From: Bacillus subtilis subsp. subtilis
GTDB taxonomy: Bacteria; Pseudomonadota; Gammaproteobacteria; Xanthomonadales; Xanthomonadaceae
Reading direction: 5' to 3'
NCBI GenBank assembly: GCA_021733645.1
Contig: JAHREJ010000013.1
Location: forward strand, 30,624-94,623
DNA: 64,000 nucleotides
This document shows positions 1 through 7,944 of this stretch, piece after piece. The translations under genes and the position numbers were made by a program. The notes beneath the pieces are model-generated. The model had not been told where the DNA came from, searched no databases, and worked only from the letters and a program-made list of their open reading frames with translations. Positions within the stretch are counted from its first letter, which is position 1; every line of letters starts with the position of its first letter.

Positions 1-289
1 TTCGGCACGGTTGGCGTTTGAACTGCAGCGCCGCGCAGCCGGTGCCTCGCTGGCCGAGGTGTACCGGTTCGAATATGTCACTGCGCTGCATTGCGCTGCC
101 CACGGCGATTTCGCCGAAGGCATCCGCGCGCTGCTGATCGACAAGGACCGCAATCCGCAGTGGCAGCCACGCACGCTGGCCGACGCCACCGTGGCGTGGG
201 CCCAGACCTTCTTCGTTTCGCCCTGGTCGGATGCGGCGCATCCGCTGGCCGACCTCGGCGCCACCGTCCCTGAAAGGAGCCACGCATGA
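1..289 (+). CDS. 3-hydroxyisobutyryl-CoA hydrolase, C-terminal end (5' truncated)
   Basis: The open frame runs in from before the window and ends at TGA 287-289, leaving about 95 C-terminal residues. The segment KDRNPQWQP followed by a short tail is typical of the end of the crotonase-fold 3-hydroxyisobutyryl-CoA hydrolase/enoyl-CoA hydratase family. That enzyme removes CoA from 3-hydroxyisobutyryl-CoA in valine breakdown in the cytoplasm. The next gene starts inside its stop codon (ATGA overlap) and encodes the following enzyme of the pathway, which supports the call. The catalytic residues lie outside the window, so an enoyl-CoA hydratase paralogue cannot be excluded. Confidence 0.8.
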   Translation, partial: SARLAFELQRRAAGASLAEVYRFEYVTALHCAAHGDFAEGIRALLIDKDRNPQWQPRTLADATVAWAQTFFVSPWSDAAHPLADLGATVPERSHA

Positions 290-1176
290 GCCGTATTGCA
301 TTCATCGGGTTGGGCAACATGGGCGGGCCGATGGCCGCCAACCTGGCCAAGGCCGGCCACGCCGTGCGCGTGTTCGACCTGGTGCCTGCCGCCGTGCAGG
401 CCGCCGTCGATGCCGGCGCCAGCGCCGCGCATTCCGCACTGGATACCCTCACCGACGCCGAGATCGTGATCTCGATGCTGCCGGCCAGCCGCCACGTCGA
501 AGGGGTATACCTGGGCGATGACGGCCTGCTTGGCGACATCCCCGGCGGCGCGCTGGTCATCGACTGCAGCACCATTGCCCCGGCCACCGCGCGCAAGGTC
601 TCCGAAGCGGCGGCCGCCCGCGGCCTGCAGATGCTGGATGCGCCGGTCTCCGGCGGCACTGCCGGCGCCCAGGCCGGCACCTTGACCTTCATCGTCGGCG
701 GTGAAGCCGACGCGCTCGAACGCGCCCGCCCGATCCTGCACGCGATGGGCAAGAACATCTTCCACGTCGGTGCCAGCGGTGCCGGCCAGGTGGCCAAGCT
801 GTGCAACAACATGGCGCTCGGGGTGATCATGGCCGTCACCGGCGAGTCGATCGCACTCGGCGTGGCCCACGGGCTGGACCCGAAGGTGCTGTCGCAGATG
901 ATGGCGGTCAGCACCGGCCGCAGCTGGGCCACCGAAGTGTGCAACCCGTGGCCGGGCGTGCTGGAAAATGCGCCGGCCTCGCGCGGTTACAGCGGCGGCT
1001 TCGGCAGCGACCTGATGCTCAAGGACATGGGCCTGGCGGTGGAAGCGGCGATGAACGTCGGTGCTTCCATCCCGCTGGGTGAGCTGGCCCGCAACCTGTA
1101 CTCGATGAACCACCAGGCCGGCCGCGGCAAACTGGATTTCTCCAGCGTCGTGCAGCTGATCGCAAACGAAAAGTAA
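286..1176 (+). CDS. mmsB: 3-hydroxyisobutyrate dehydrogenase
   Basis: This 296-residue protein has the family length. It begins with the Rossmann dinucleotide motif GLGNMG (residues 8-13), has the substrate-binding signature DAPVSGGTAGAQAGT (about 118-132), and has the catalytic lysine in GAGQVAKLCNNM (K171). It oxidises 3-hydroxyisobutyrate to methylmalonate semialdehyde with NAD+ in valine catabolism. The start codon overlaps the stop of the upstream acyl-CoA hydrolase by 4 bp, indicating translational coupling in one operon. A T-tailed hairpin about 140 bp downstream probably ends the transcript. Confidence 0.93.
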   Translation: MSRIAFIGLGNMGGPMAANLAKAGHAVRVFDLVPAAVQAAVDAGASAAHSALDTLTDAEIVISMLPASRHVEGVYLGDDGLLGDIPGGALVIDCSTIAPATARKVSEAAAARGLQMLDAPVSGGTAGAQAGTLTFIVGGEADALERARPILHAMGKNIFHVGASGAGQVAKLCNNMALGVIMAVTGESIALGVAHGLDPKVLSQMMAVSTGRSWATEVCNPWPGVLENAPASRGYSGGFGSDLMLKDMGLAVEAAMNVGASIPLGELARNLYSMNHQAGRGKLDFSSVVQLIANEK

Positions 1177-1179
1177 CGG

Positions 1180-1212
1180 GTAGTGTCGGCCGCTGGTCGG
1201 CAACTGCACTAC
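1180..1212. repeat. GTAG-headed REP-like palindrome
   Basis: Begins with GTAGTGTCGGCCGCTGGTCG, has internal dyad symmetry, and ends with GCACTAC, complementary to the GTAGTG-like head. This matches the GTAG-headed REP elements known in Stenotrophomonas maltophilia (SMAG). Two further palindromes follow (1243-1265 and ATCCCGTGGG...CCCACGGGAT at 1280-1303), so the space behind mmsB is a cluster of short hairpins. Confidence 0.6.
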
Positions 1213-1317
1213 TGAAACCGGCGACATCCGGCTTCACCGGTAGGCAACGACCGATGATCGTTGCCGCCACACAAGACGCATCCCGTGGGCGTACCCACGG
1301 GATCCACCGCGGTGGGA

Positions 1318-1363
1318 TGGGCGGTTGCCAAGCGATCCAGCCAGGCAGCCGCCCATTTTTTTT
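1318..1363 (+). terminator. Rho-independent terminator downstream of mmsB
   Basis: Arms TGGGCGGTTGCC (1318-1329) and GGCAGCCGCCCA (1344-1355) pair over 12 bp with one G-T wobble and are followed by eight T residues (1356-1363). The orientation fits the valine-catabolism operon. Confidence 0.75.
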
Positions 1364-1409
1364 CCCGCGCGTGAGGTGCCGACCGTGATCCGGTACAGCA
1401 CCTGCGGCA

Positions 1410-1835
1410 TCAGGCAACGGTCAGGGTCACGTCGATGTTGCCGCGGGTCGCGTTGGAGTACGGGCACACGATGTGCGCCTTCTGCACCAGTTCTTCCACC
1501 TGCTCGCGCGGCAGGCCCGGCACGCTGATCTCCAGCGCCACTTCGATGCCGAAGCCGGTCGGGATCTGGCCGATGCCGACCTTGCCGGTGATCGCGGTTT
1601 CCGCCGGCAGCGCAACCTTGGCCTGGCCGGCCACGAACTTCAGCGCGCCCAGGAAGCAGGCCGAATAGCCGGCGGCAAACAGCTGCTCCGGGTTGGTGCC
1701 CGGGCCGCCCGCGCCGCCCAGCTCGCGCGGGGTGGACAGCTGCACGTCCAGCACGTTGTCGGACGAGGTGGCGTGGCCTTCACGGCCGCCGGTGGCGGTG
1801 GCGGTGGCGGTGTACAGAACCTTTTCGATGGACAT
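1410..1835 (-). CDS. ohr: Organic hydroperoxide resistance protein Ohr
   Basis: The 141-residue OsmC/Ohr-fold protein has every hallmark of Ohr: the reactive cysteine in SACFLGAL (C60), the resolving cysteine in [13 protein letters not shown] (C124), the arginine near R18 and the glutamate in NPEQLF (E50). Ohr is a lipoyl-dependent cytoplasmic thiol peroxidase that reduces fatty-acid and other organic hydroperoxides. The start is supported by AGGAGAT a few bases upstream. It is divergent from an AraC-family regulator with about 110 bp between them. I see no ohrR next door, so any OhrR control would come from elsewhere. The Thr-Ala run near residues 9-14 is encoded by a short GCCACC-type repeat. 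Confidence 0.95.
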   Translation of the reverse strand: MSIEKVLYTATATATGGREGHATSSDNVLDVQLSTPRELGGAGGPGTNPEQLFAAGYSACFLGALKFVAGQAKVALPAETAITGKVGIGQIPTGFGIEVALEISVPGLPREQVEELVQKAHIVCPYSNATRGNIDVTLTVA

Positions 1836-1945
1836 GGTGATCTCCTGCGGAGTGAATGGGGTGGGCCAGATGGCAGGGGTACTTTGACGCCCCTGGGGGT
1901 ACGTTGGGTTACATTTCGTCTATCAAACTTGATCCAGAGTCCGAA

Positions 1946-2776
1946 ATGGTCGATCGCCTGCAGTCCCTGCTCCGTCGCTTCTCGGTCACTGCCGAAGTCT
2001 TTCATGCCGGCCCGCTCTGCGGTATCAACAATCTGGACGCCGAGGGCGAGCGTGGCCAGCTGCACCTGATCCACGACGGCCAGGTCCGCGTGGAGCATGC
2101 CGATGGCAGCGTGCTGCAGATCGACCAGCCCAGCGTGCTGCTGTACCCGCGGCCGCTCGCCCACCGCTTCGTCACCGACGCGCAGCGCGGTGCCGATTTC
2201 GCCTGCGCCCACCTGCAGTTCGAAGGCGCCGGCAACAACCCCGTGGCCGCGGCGCTGCCGGCCGCCATCTGCCTGCCACTGGATCAGCTCTACGGCGGCC
2301 AGCCGATCCTGTCGGTGTTGTTCGAGGAGGCCTTCGCCCAGCGCTGCGGCCGCCAGGCGCTGCTCGACCGCCTGTTCGAGGTGGTGCTGATCCAGATCCT
2401 GCGCGCGCTGATGGAAAGTGGCCAACTGCGCGTGGGCCTGCTGGCCGGCATGGCCCACCCGCGCCTGCGCCATGCGCTGGTGGCCATGCACGACACGCCC
2501 GCAGAAGAATGGACACTGGAATCGCTGGCCCAGCGCGCCGGCATGTCGCGCAGCGCGTTTGCCGACACCTTCCGCGACACCATCGGCAGCACCCCGGGCC
2601 AGTACCTGCAGGGCTGGCGCACGCGGCTGGTGCAGCAGGCATTGCGCAAGGGCCAGCCGCTCAAGCGCATCGCCATCGACGTCGGTTACGGTAGTGAGGC
2701 GGCACTGTCGCGCGCGTTCAAGGCACAGACCGGGCACTCGCCGCGGCAGTGGAAGCAGGGACTGTTGACGCAGTGA
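1946..2776 (+). CDS. AraC-family transcriptional regulator with N-terminal cupin domain
   Basis: I take ATG 1946 (MVDRLQSLLRR) as the start, giving 275 residues; the frame stays open further upstream but those codons look non-coding. Residues ~5-180 resemble the Cupin_6 sensing domain (for example LLYPRPLAHRF). The last ~100 residues hold the two helix-turn-helix units of AraC/XylS, with LESLAQRAGMSRSAFADTFR and the closing motif YGSEAALSRAFKAQTGHSPRQW. Such proteins bind a small effector and activate nearby promoters. It is divergent from ohr, but regulators of this type commonly control unrelated short-chain dehydrogenase or oxidoreductase genes, so regulation of ohr is only a guess. The ligand is unknown. 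Confidence 0.88.
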   Translation: MVDRLQSLLRRFSVTAEVFHAGPLCGINNLDAEGERGQLHLIHDGQVRVEHADGSVLQIDQPSVLLYPRPLAHRFVTDAQRGADFACAHLQFEGAGNNPVAAALPAAICLPLDQLYGGQPILSVLFEEAFAQRCGRQALLDRLFEVVLIQILRALMESGQLRVGLLAGMAHPRLRHALVAMHDTPAEEWTLESLAQRAGMSRSAFADTFRDTIGSTPGQYLQGWRTRLVQQALRKGQPLKRIAIDVGYGSEAALSRAFKAQTGHSPRQWKQGLLTQ

Positions 2777-2872
2777 AACAGGGGCGGTCTACGCGTGGCC
2801 GCTGCGCAGACGGGTGACCAAGCAACGCGCCGGGCGGGGTCCACTGTGCGTTGCTGAGGATACGGGGGCGAC

Positions 2873-3349
2873 CTATTGGACGTTGACAGGATCCATCGGG
2901 AACCTGATGGAGTACGCAGCAGTCGACCAGTGACCGCCATGTCCGCTGGATGGCTGGACCCACCGGAATTCCCAGGTCTGCGTTGTACCGTCGGGAAGGA
3001 TGTTCTCCATCCTGAGTATCTCGCCAGGCGCACCGCTGTCGGGCAGCTTTCCGGGCGGCGCGGGAAGGTCGGGCGACTGTGATGCAACAGGCGCCGCAAC
3101 GGGCGTGGAAGCATGCGTCAGTCGCTCCAGTCTCACCTCGCCGTTTCGTCCGATCGGCGCGTAATCTGGCCAATGACGGGTGATCCAGTCGAGAACGGCC
3201 CGCCCCTGCGCATTCCCGGCCTTGTAAGACTCATTCACCACAACGAAGGTGGTCCTGGTGTCTGACGCCTGCGTCATCAATGGGGTTGCCAATCCACCGG
3301 CGATCAGCGTCAGCGCAAGCGCTGCCCTTCCAAGGGTTGCATGCTTCAT
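2873..3349 (-). CDS. Hypothetical exported protein
   Basis: The 158-residue protein starts with a basic n-region and hydrophobic core (MKHATLGRAALALTLIAGG) and a likely signal-peptidase site near MTQASDT, so it is probably periplasmic. The mature part contains ITRHWPDYAPIGRNGEVRLERL, a Pro/Ala-rich linker and a C-terminal region with several aromatic residues (TWEFRWVQPSSGHGG). I recognise no family. It stands alone, convergent with the AraC gene and preceded by ~250 bp without a gene. It may be lineage-specific. Confidence 0.65.
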   Translation of the reverse strand: MKHATLGRAALALTLIAGGLATPLMTQASDTRTTFVVVNESYKAGNAQGRAVLDWITRHWPDYAPIGRNGEVRLERLTHASTPVAAPVASQSPDLPAPPGKLPDSGAPGEILRMENILPDGTTQTWEFRWVQPSSGHGGHWSTAAYSIRFPMDPVNVQ

Positions 3350-3435
3350 GGCTGTTCTTCCTTGCCTTTCTGGTCGGAACCGGGTGTGACCGCCCGACGT
3401 TCTGGCGGCAGACCTATGGTTTCAAGACAAGGTGT

Positions 3436-3471
3436 ATGCGTCGACGGGCAAACGCGACATAGTCGACGCAT
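3436..3471. repeat. Perfect 10-bp inverted repeat in intergenic DNA
   Basis: ATGCGTCGAC (3436-3445) and GTCGACGCAT (3462-3471) are exact inverted copies with a 16-base spacer. They lie 87 bp upstream of the exported protein gene at 2873-3349 (minus strand), a plausible operator position. No T tract follows in either direction, so a terminator is less likely. I see no gene in 3350-3603. Confidence 0.4.
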
Positions 3472-3603
3472 GGCGAGACGCATTTGCAGGACTCGGGTGC
3501 AGATCGATCGATTGCACCTAAGAGAAAGCCGCGGTGAGGAACCCCGTGCACCGTTCCCCACAGGGCCGAGGCACCTGGCGCGGGGTGAATCGTGGCACGT
3601 CGC

Positions 3604-4560
3604 CTAGATCGCCCACTCCCGATCGGTGGTGAACATGATTGTCAGCCACCGATCGGTGGACTCTTCCCCCAACGCCTCGCCAATCTCATCACGCAGCCGG
3701 TCCCATTCGATCAACGCGCGTGGCGGATCATCGGCGCGCACCACGAAGAACAACTCGATCTGTTCGCCACGCCCCACCTTGGCCACGTAGCTGCGGTACT
3801 CCAGGAAACCGTGCCGCGCCACGATGTCGCGTGCCACCGCGTCCACATGCGCCTGCAGGTCCACCGGGGTGATCAGCAGAATGTCCGACAGCGCCTGGCG
3901 CACGGTGCCCAGCGGCGCCACCATCACAAACAGGCACACCACCAGCAGGATCGCCGGATCGATATAGGGCACCAGCCACGCCCAGCGCGTATTGCCCAGC
4001 AGCCCGCCGCCGATGAAGGCCACCAGGTAGGCAGCCGACATGCTGGCCGACACCACCCAGTTCTTGCCATCCAGCGCGATGAACTCCGAGCCGATGCTGC
4101 GGTTGACGCGCCGGATGAACACCGCCAGCCCGATTTCGGCAATGATCGACAGCACCGCGAACAGGATCGCCGGTCCCAGTGCGATATCGCGCCCGCCAGA
4201 CATCAGCGCATCCACCGCGTTGACCGCCGCATACAGCGCCGCGCCGATCATCAACGTACCGCTGACCCCCAGCACGATCGGCTCCAGGTGCCAGAAGCCC
4301 ATGGTGAAGCGCTGGTTCAAGCGCGACTGCAGCGTGTCCACGTGGGTCGACTGGCTGATCAGCCGCACCACCAGCAGCGACAACCAGGTCATCACCACGT
4401 CGATGCCGCCGTAGATGCCGTCGAAGATGATCAGCGAGGAGTTGGCCAGGAAGCCGAACACCACGGCCGCCATCGCCATCGCCACCGACGCAGCGATGGA
4501 CAGGCGCAGCACGCCTTGCTCGGTGGTGGGGTCGAACAGGCGCGGGCGGGGCGGGGTCAT
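3604..4560 (-). CDS. Cation diffusion facilitator family transporter
   Basis: The 318-residue protein has about six transmembrane segments in the first ~210 residues and a ~90-residue cytoplasmic C-terminal domain, the usual CDF layout. Acidic residues in the second helix (SLIIFDGIYGGIDVVMTW) and in LDGKNWVVSASMS of the fifth occupy the metal-site positions. The C-terminal part (RHGFLEYRSYVAKVGRGEQIELFFVV) resembles the dimerising ferredoxin-like fold. It belongs to the divergent CDF branch related to COG3965 rather than the ZitB/FieF group, so the exported metal (Zn, Co, Cd or Fe) cannot be stated. It is monocistronic. Confidence 0.85.
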   Translation of the reverse strand: MTPPRPRLFDPTTEQGVLRLSIAASVAMAMAAVVFGFLANSSLIIFDGIYGGIDVVMTWLSLLVVRLISQSTHVDTLQSRLNQRFTMGFWHLEPIVLGVSGTLMIGAALYAAVNAVDALMSGGRDIALGPAILFAVLSIIAEIGLAVFIRRVNRSIGSEFIALDGKNWVVSASMSAAYLVAFIGGGLLGNTRWAWLVPYIDPAILLVVCLFVMVAPLGTVRQALSDILLITPVDLQAHVDAVARDIVARHGFLEYRSYVAKVGRGEQIELFFVVRADDPPRALIEWDRLRDEIGEALGEESTDRWLTIMFTTDREWAI

Positions 4561-4676
4561 CGGGTGTCTTGCGGTGCGGGACGGTGCATTCTCGCCTGGA
4601 TTGAGACGACAAGGACCAAGCGCACTGCAACCGCATTCAGGTCACTGCTTCCAACGGCGGTTAACGCCATCATGGC

Positions 4677-4708
4677 CTGAGAAGCGCGGCATGGGCCGCG
4701 CTTCTCAG
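4677..4708. terminator. 14-bp perfect hairpin
   Basis: CTGAGAAGCGCGGC (4677-4690) and GCCGCGCTTCTCAG (4695-4708) pair completely around a four-base loop. It lies just past the stop of the disrupted gene at 4718-5221 on the minus strand. There is no T run, so it could act as an RNA-stabilising or Rho-linked end instead of a classical terminator. Confidence 0.45.
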
Positions 4709-4717
4709 TGGGACAAA

Positions 4718-5221
4718 TTACCCCATGCCTGGGCATTCAAGAATGGGGATTGAGGTCTCAACACAGTGCTGAGCGCCGCCACCGGCTGAAGTGCATGCTG
4801 TCCCCGTTTGCGTCCCAGAGAAGCACCCTTCCCAAGGGTTGCTCCCACTACCACCGCTGCCACCTGATCCGCCCCAGCCGCCGCCTATTCCACCGCCGCC
4901 ATCGTTGGCGCCATTGGCGATATCATTTGCCGCTTCTTTCATGCTCTTGCCGCAGGGTTTGTGCATGTTCGTTTCAACCGGGGGCGCGCATGCTACTCCA
5001 AAAGCAGCGCACACCTGAAGCGGCACTTTTACGTTGAGCTCTACGTCCCGAAGCGCAGATCCAAACTGCGATTGCAGTTCATCGCCGATGGTGCGTCAGT
5101 GATCGGCGACCGTGTTTGCGGCGTTGACTTTAATGGGGGCGCTCATGAGAGCACTTACAGCACACGCAACTGCTGCCGCCGACGCGAACAAAAGAAACGG
5201 AAAAGCAAGCTTGTATCGCAT
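4718..5221 (-). pseudogene. Secreted Gly/Cys-rich protein gene interrupted by an in-frame TGA
   Basis: From ATG 5221 the frame encodes MRYKLAFPFLLFASAAAVAC and 21 more residues, then meets TGA at 5098-5096. The same frame resumes immediately (RTIGDELQSQFGSALRDVEL) and stays open to TAA 4718-4720, totalling 167 codons. The N-terminus is a convincing signal peptide. The distal part has a Gly/Ser stretch (GGGGIGGGWGGSGGSGGSGS) and several cysteines (VCAAFGVAC, HKPCGK, EGCFSG, TACTS, QHCVE, LECPG). Because both sides keep frame and coding character, a single nonsense change (for example from CGA or TGG) is the simplest explanation. A sequencing error is possible. I do not recognise the family; a small secreted or bacteriocin-like product is conceivable but unsupported. 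Confidence 0.55.
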
Positions 5222-5317
5222 GACATACGCTCCTTCGGGCACCTTCCATGAGTACCTGACGCCGTCGGCGCCCTGACGGCGACTGGCGGGTAATGCGAAT
5301 GAGTCGAAGCAGCGATC

Positions 5318-6112
5318 TCAGCGAGATGCAGGTGCGCCGCTCTTTCCGATTTCCGAAATAAGATCGTTCAATCCTGGGCGGCTATCGATTCCAAGTGGAG
5401 GCAGTCCATTTTTCTGCCGGTCCACTTCAATATTCGCAATAACCTGGTGCGCCATCAGCGTTGCGTACATCTCTTGCTGAGGCGTCAGCTTTGACCGGCC
5501 GTTGACCAATCCTGCCGGCCAGCTGCCGCGTAACTCAGCTGCCTTCCGATAGGCTGAAGCTCGTACGGGGTCAGAAATGCCATTTATACCCTCCTCATGA
5601 ATCCGCGCGATGGTCTCCAGCGCGTAGATGGACCCAGACTGTGCAGAAGCCGCCAGAAACTCCATCGCTTCCGTGCGTCGGGAGGAGTCAAGAACGGCTA
5701 GCTGTTCTGCGTCCAGGATCGCAGTGGGATCGAGCAGCTCGGCTTGCTCGAGTGGGCCTCTCGCACCTCGTCGAAGCAAAGCATCGCGGGCCGCTTCAGT
5801 TGAGGGATATCCATTGCGCACCAACCACGCGACGTCGGCTTCGGTCTTCGCGCCGGAAAGAGCATCCCCAATACGTGGGGAGGCACTTGAAGCGGAGCCC
5901 GACGAGCGACTAGCGATAGGGGCGCGCGCAACTGGAGCCCTGTCCGACCCCAGGCTGACGGGCTGCTCTGAAGAAGAACCAGCCGCATGGGATTGCTTCG
6001 CGTTGGGTAGTCCACGTGTTGTCCAGGTGACAACGGCTGCAATCAAAAGTGCGCCAACGCCAACGCCAACGCCAACGCCAACGGCAACCGCTACGGGTTT
6101 TGCTGACTTCAT
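5318..6112 (-). CDS. Hypothetical single-pass membrane protein with Val-Gly repeat anchor
   Basis: I choose ATG 6112 because AGGGGGG sits five bases upstream; two other in-frame ATGs lie just upstream within a partly duplicated TGACTTCATGTC sequence. The 264-residue product opens MKSAKPVAVAVGVGVGVGVG and continues into a hydrophobic helix, so it is probably an inner-membrane anchored protein. A Ser/Ala-rich linker (~35-75) follows, then an alpha-helical region (DVAWLVRNGYPSTEAARDAL, SGSIYALETIARIHEEGING, ASAYRKAAELRGSW) resembling degenerate Sel1/TPR repeats. Its function is unknown. It lies 97 bp upstream of the disrupted secreted-protein gene on the same strand, so the two may once have formed a unit. 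Confidence 0.65.
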   Translation of the reverse strand: MKSAKPVAVAVGVGVGVGVGALLIAAVVTWTTRGLPNAKQSHAAGSSSEQPVSLGSDRAPVARAPIASRSSGSASSASPRIGDALSGAKTEADVAWLVRNGYPSTEAARDALLRRGARGPLEQAELLDPTAILDAEQLAVLDSSRRTEAMEFLAASAQSGSIYALETIARIHEEGINGISDPVRASAYRKAAELRGSWPAGLVNGRSKLTPQQEMYATLMAHQVIANIEVDRQKNGLPPLGIDSRPGLNDLISEIGKSGAPASR

Positions 6113-6272
6113 GTCCCCCCCTGTTGACTTCATGTCTGGTTCATAAACTTTTCGCAGTTCCCCGCACGTGTCAATGCCTGACGACATGCCCCGGCTCTCG
6201 GGCAGCGTTCATTCCAAGCAGGTAAACTATTGATTGCGCTGGCAATGCCAGCAGTATCCGACGCTCCGCCCG

Positions 6273-7289
6273 ATGACCCTGCCTGCCACCGACGCCGCTG
6301 CGCGTTATGCCGCCTCCCTGCGCCTGTCCGTCGCCCCGATGATGGACTGGACGGACCGCCATTGCCGGGTGTTCCACCGGTTGCTGGCCCCGGGCGCGCG
6401 GCTGTACACCGAGATGGTGCACGCCAATGCGGTGATCCAGGGCAATCGCGAACGCCTGCTCGGTTTTGACGGCAGCGAGCATCCGCTCGCCCTGCAGCTG
6501 GGCGGCAGCGATCCGGCCCTGTTGGCCGAGGCCGCGCGCATCGCCCAGGACTGGGGCTACGACGAGGTGAACCTCAACTGCGGCTGCCCCTCCGACCGGG
6601 TCCAGGCCGGGCGTTTTGGCGCCTGCCTGATGCGCGAGCCGGCGTTGGTGGCGCAGTGCGTGGGCGGCATGGTCGCGGCGGTCGACATCCCGGTCACGGT
6701 GAAATGCCGGCTGGGTGTGGATGAAGACAACGACTACGAAAACTTCCGCAATTTCGTCGATCAGTCCGCCAACGCCGGTAGCGCGATGTTCATCGTGCAC
6801 GCCCGCAATGCGTGGCTGAAGGGCCTGTCGCCGAAGGAAAACCGCGAAGTGCCGCCGCTGCGCTACGACTGGGCGCACCGGCTCAAGGCCGACCGCCCCG
6901 CGCTGCAGATCGTGCTCAACGGCGGCCTGGCCACCGTCGAGGCCGCGCAGGCACAGCTGCCGGCCCTGGACGGGGTGATGCTGGGTCGCGCCGCCTACCA
7001 CGATCCCTACGTGCTGCATCAGCTGGAGGCCGCGCAGACCGGCGCGGCGGTGCAGCCGCGGGAGGCGCTGCTGCGCGCGATGCGCCCCTACATCGAGGAT
7101 CAGCTGGGCCGTGGCCTGGCGCTCAAGCACATCACCCGCCACCTGCTGGGCCTGTTCCACGGGCAGCCCGGTGGCCGCGCCTTCCGCCAGGTGCTCAGCG
7201 AAGGTGCACACCGCCCGGGGGCCGATTGGGCGCTCATCGAGCAGGCGCTGGCGGTCACCCGCGCCCAGGCCGAACGCGTCGCGGCGTGA
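6273..7289 (+). CDS. dusA: tRNA-dihydrouridine(20/20a) synthase DusA
   Basis: From ATG 6273 the product has 338 residues, normal for DusA. The FMN-binding start LSVAPMMDWTDRHCR, the catalytic-cysteine segment LNCGCPSDRVQAGRFGACLM, VKCRLGVD, FIVHARNAWLKGLSPKENR and the phosphate-binding LNGGL all match the DusA subgroup. The enzyme reduces uridines 20/20a in the tRNA D-loop using NADPH. A TTG-initiated extension to 6234 is open but its residues (RWQCQQYPTLRP) do not look conserved. A small hairpin (CCTTGTC...GACAAGG, 7299-7317) lies just downstream. Confidence 0.95.
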   Translation: MTLPATDAAARYAASLRLSVAPMMDWTDRHCRVFHRLLAPGARLYTEMVHANAVIQGNRERLLGFDGSEHPLALQLGGSDPALLAEAARIAQDWGYDEVNLNCGCPSDRVQAGRFGACLMREPALVAQCVGGMVAAVDIPVTVKCRLGVDEDNDYENFRNFVDQSANAGSAMFIVHARNAWLKGLSPKENREVPPLRYDWAHRLKADRPALQIVLNGGLATVEAAQAQLPALDGVMLGRAAYHDPYVLHQLEAAQTGAAVQPREALLRAMRPYIEDQLGRGLALKHITRHLLGLFHGQPGGRAFRQVLSEGAHRPGADWALIEQALAVTRAQAERVAA

Positions 7290-7413
7290 GGCGCGTCACC
7301 TTGTCTGCTTGACAAGGCCTGCACTTTAGCCGCCAATGTTCACTTAGATGAACGGCGCCGAGGTGCGACCGGAAAAGTTCAGACCGGATTCACTGCGTAA
7401 AACCAAGAATTCG

Positions 7414-7429
7414 CTAAAGATTCGTAAAG
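7414..7429. promoter_or_regulatory. Candidate PhoP-type direct repeat upstream of the PepSY-like/phoPQ genes
   Basis: On the complementary strand CTTTA occurs twice with a 5-base spacer (CTTTACGAATCTTTA), one helical turn apart. This resembles the tandem half-sites (GTTTA-type) of PhoP boxes. It lies about 70-85 bp before ATG 7501. The match is partial and no expression evidence exists, so this is only a candidate for autoregulation. Confidence 0.25.
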
Positions 7430-7500
7430 CACCGGTCCCGACCGGCGGCTCCGATTCACAACTTTTGAACGTTTCGCTGCGCTCCGCTAGGATCAGACCG

Positions 7501-7872
7501 ATGCTCTCCGTGACCCGCCACTGTCGTCTTGCCGTCCTCGCCCTGCTGGCGACGGGCGCCGCTGCCTCCATCGGCAGTGCGTCGGCACAGGAACCGACCC
7601 CGGATCCGGCGCGTGGCGAGGCAATGGTCCGGGCCGCGCGCGGCGCAGCACCGGAACGCTCGCTGTCCGATGCGGTGCGCCGCGTGCAGCGCACCACCGG
7701 TGGCCACATCCTGGGCGCCGAACGGGTGCCCTACGACGGCCGCGACATCAACCGGGTCAAATACATGGACGATCGTGGTCGGGTCCGCTACATGGACGAC
7801 CCTGCGCCGGCGCGTTCACAGCCCCGCGCACCGCGATCGGATATGTCTTCACTACGCGGCGATAACCCCTGA
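7501..7872 (+). CDS. Exported PepSY-like protein preceding phoP
   Basis: From ATG 7501 the product is 123 residues with a signal peptide (RLAVLALLATGAAASIGSAS, cleavage near SAQ) and a short PepSY-like module: LSDAVRRVQRTTGGHILGAE then DINRVKYMDDRGRVRYMDD. PepSY modules are often periplasmic inhibitors or sensors. The stop lies 72 bp before phoP on the same strand, so it is likely the first gene of the phoPQ transcript and may modulate the sensor kinase. An upstream in-frame extension to 7348 lacks coding character and would bury the signal peptide. Confidence 0.75.
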   Translation: MLSVTRHCRLAVLALLATGAAASIGSASAQEPTPDPARGEAMVRAARGAAPERSLSDAVRRVQRTTGGHILGAERVPYDGRDINRVKYMDDRGRVRYMDDPAPARSQPRAPRSDMSSLRGDNP

Positions 7873-7944
7873 ACAGGGATAGTTGTCCGTAATCAACTGT
7901 ATTCCACTGGCCCCCGGCCATACCCAGGACACTAGGGAGAGTTC

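Noticed and set aside
5096..5098. The TGA in the disrupted gene as a selenocysteine codon
   Set aside because: No adjacent SECIS-like hairpin was seen and neighbouring residues do not match any selenoprotein; nonsense mutation is simpler.
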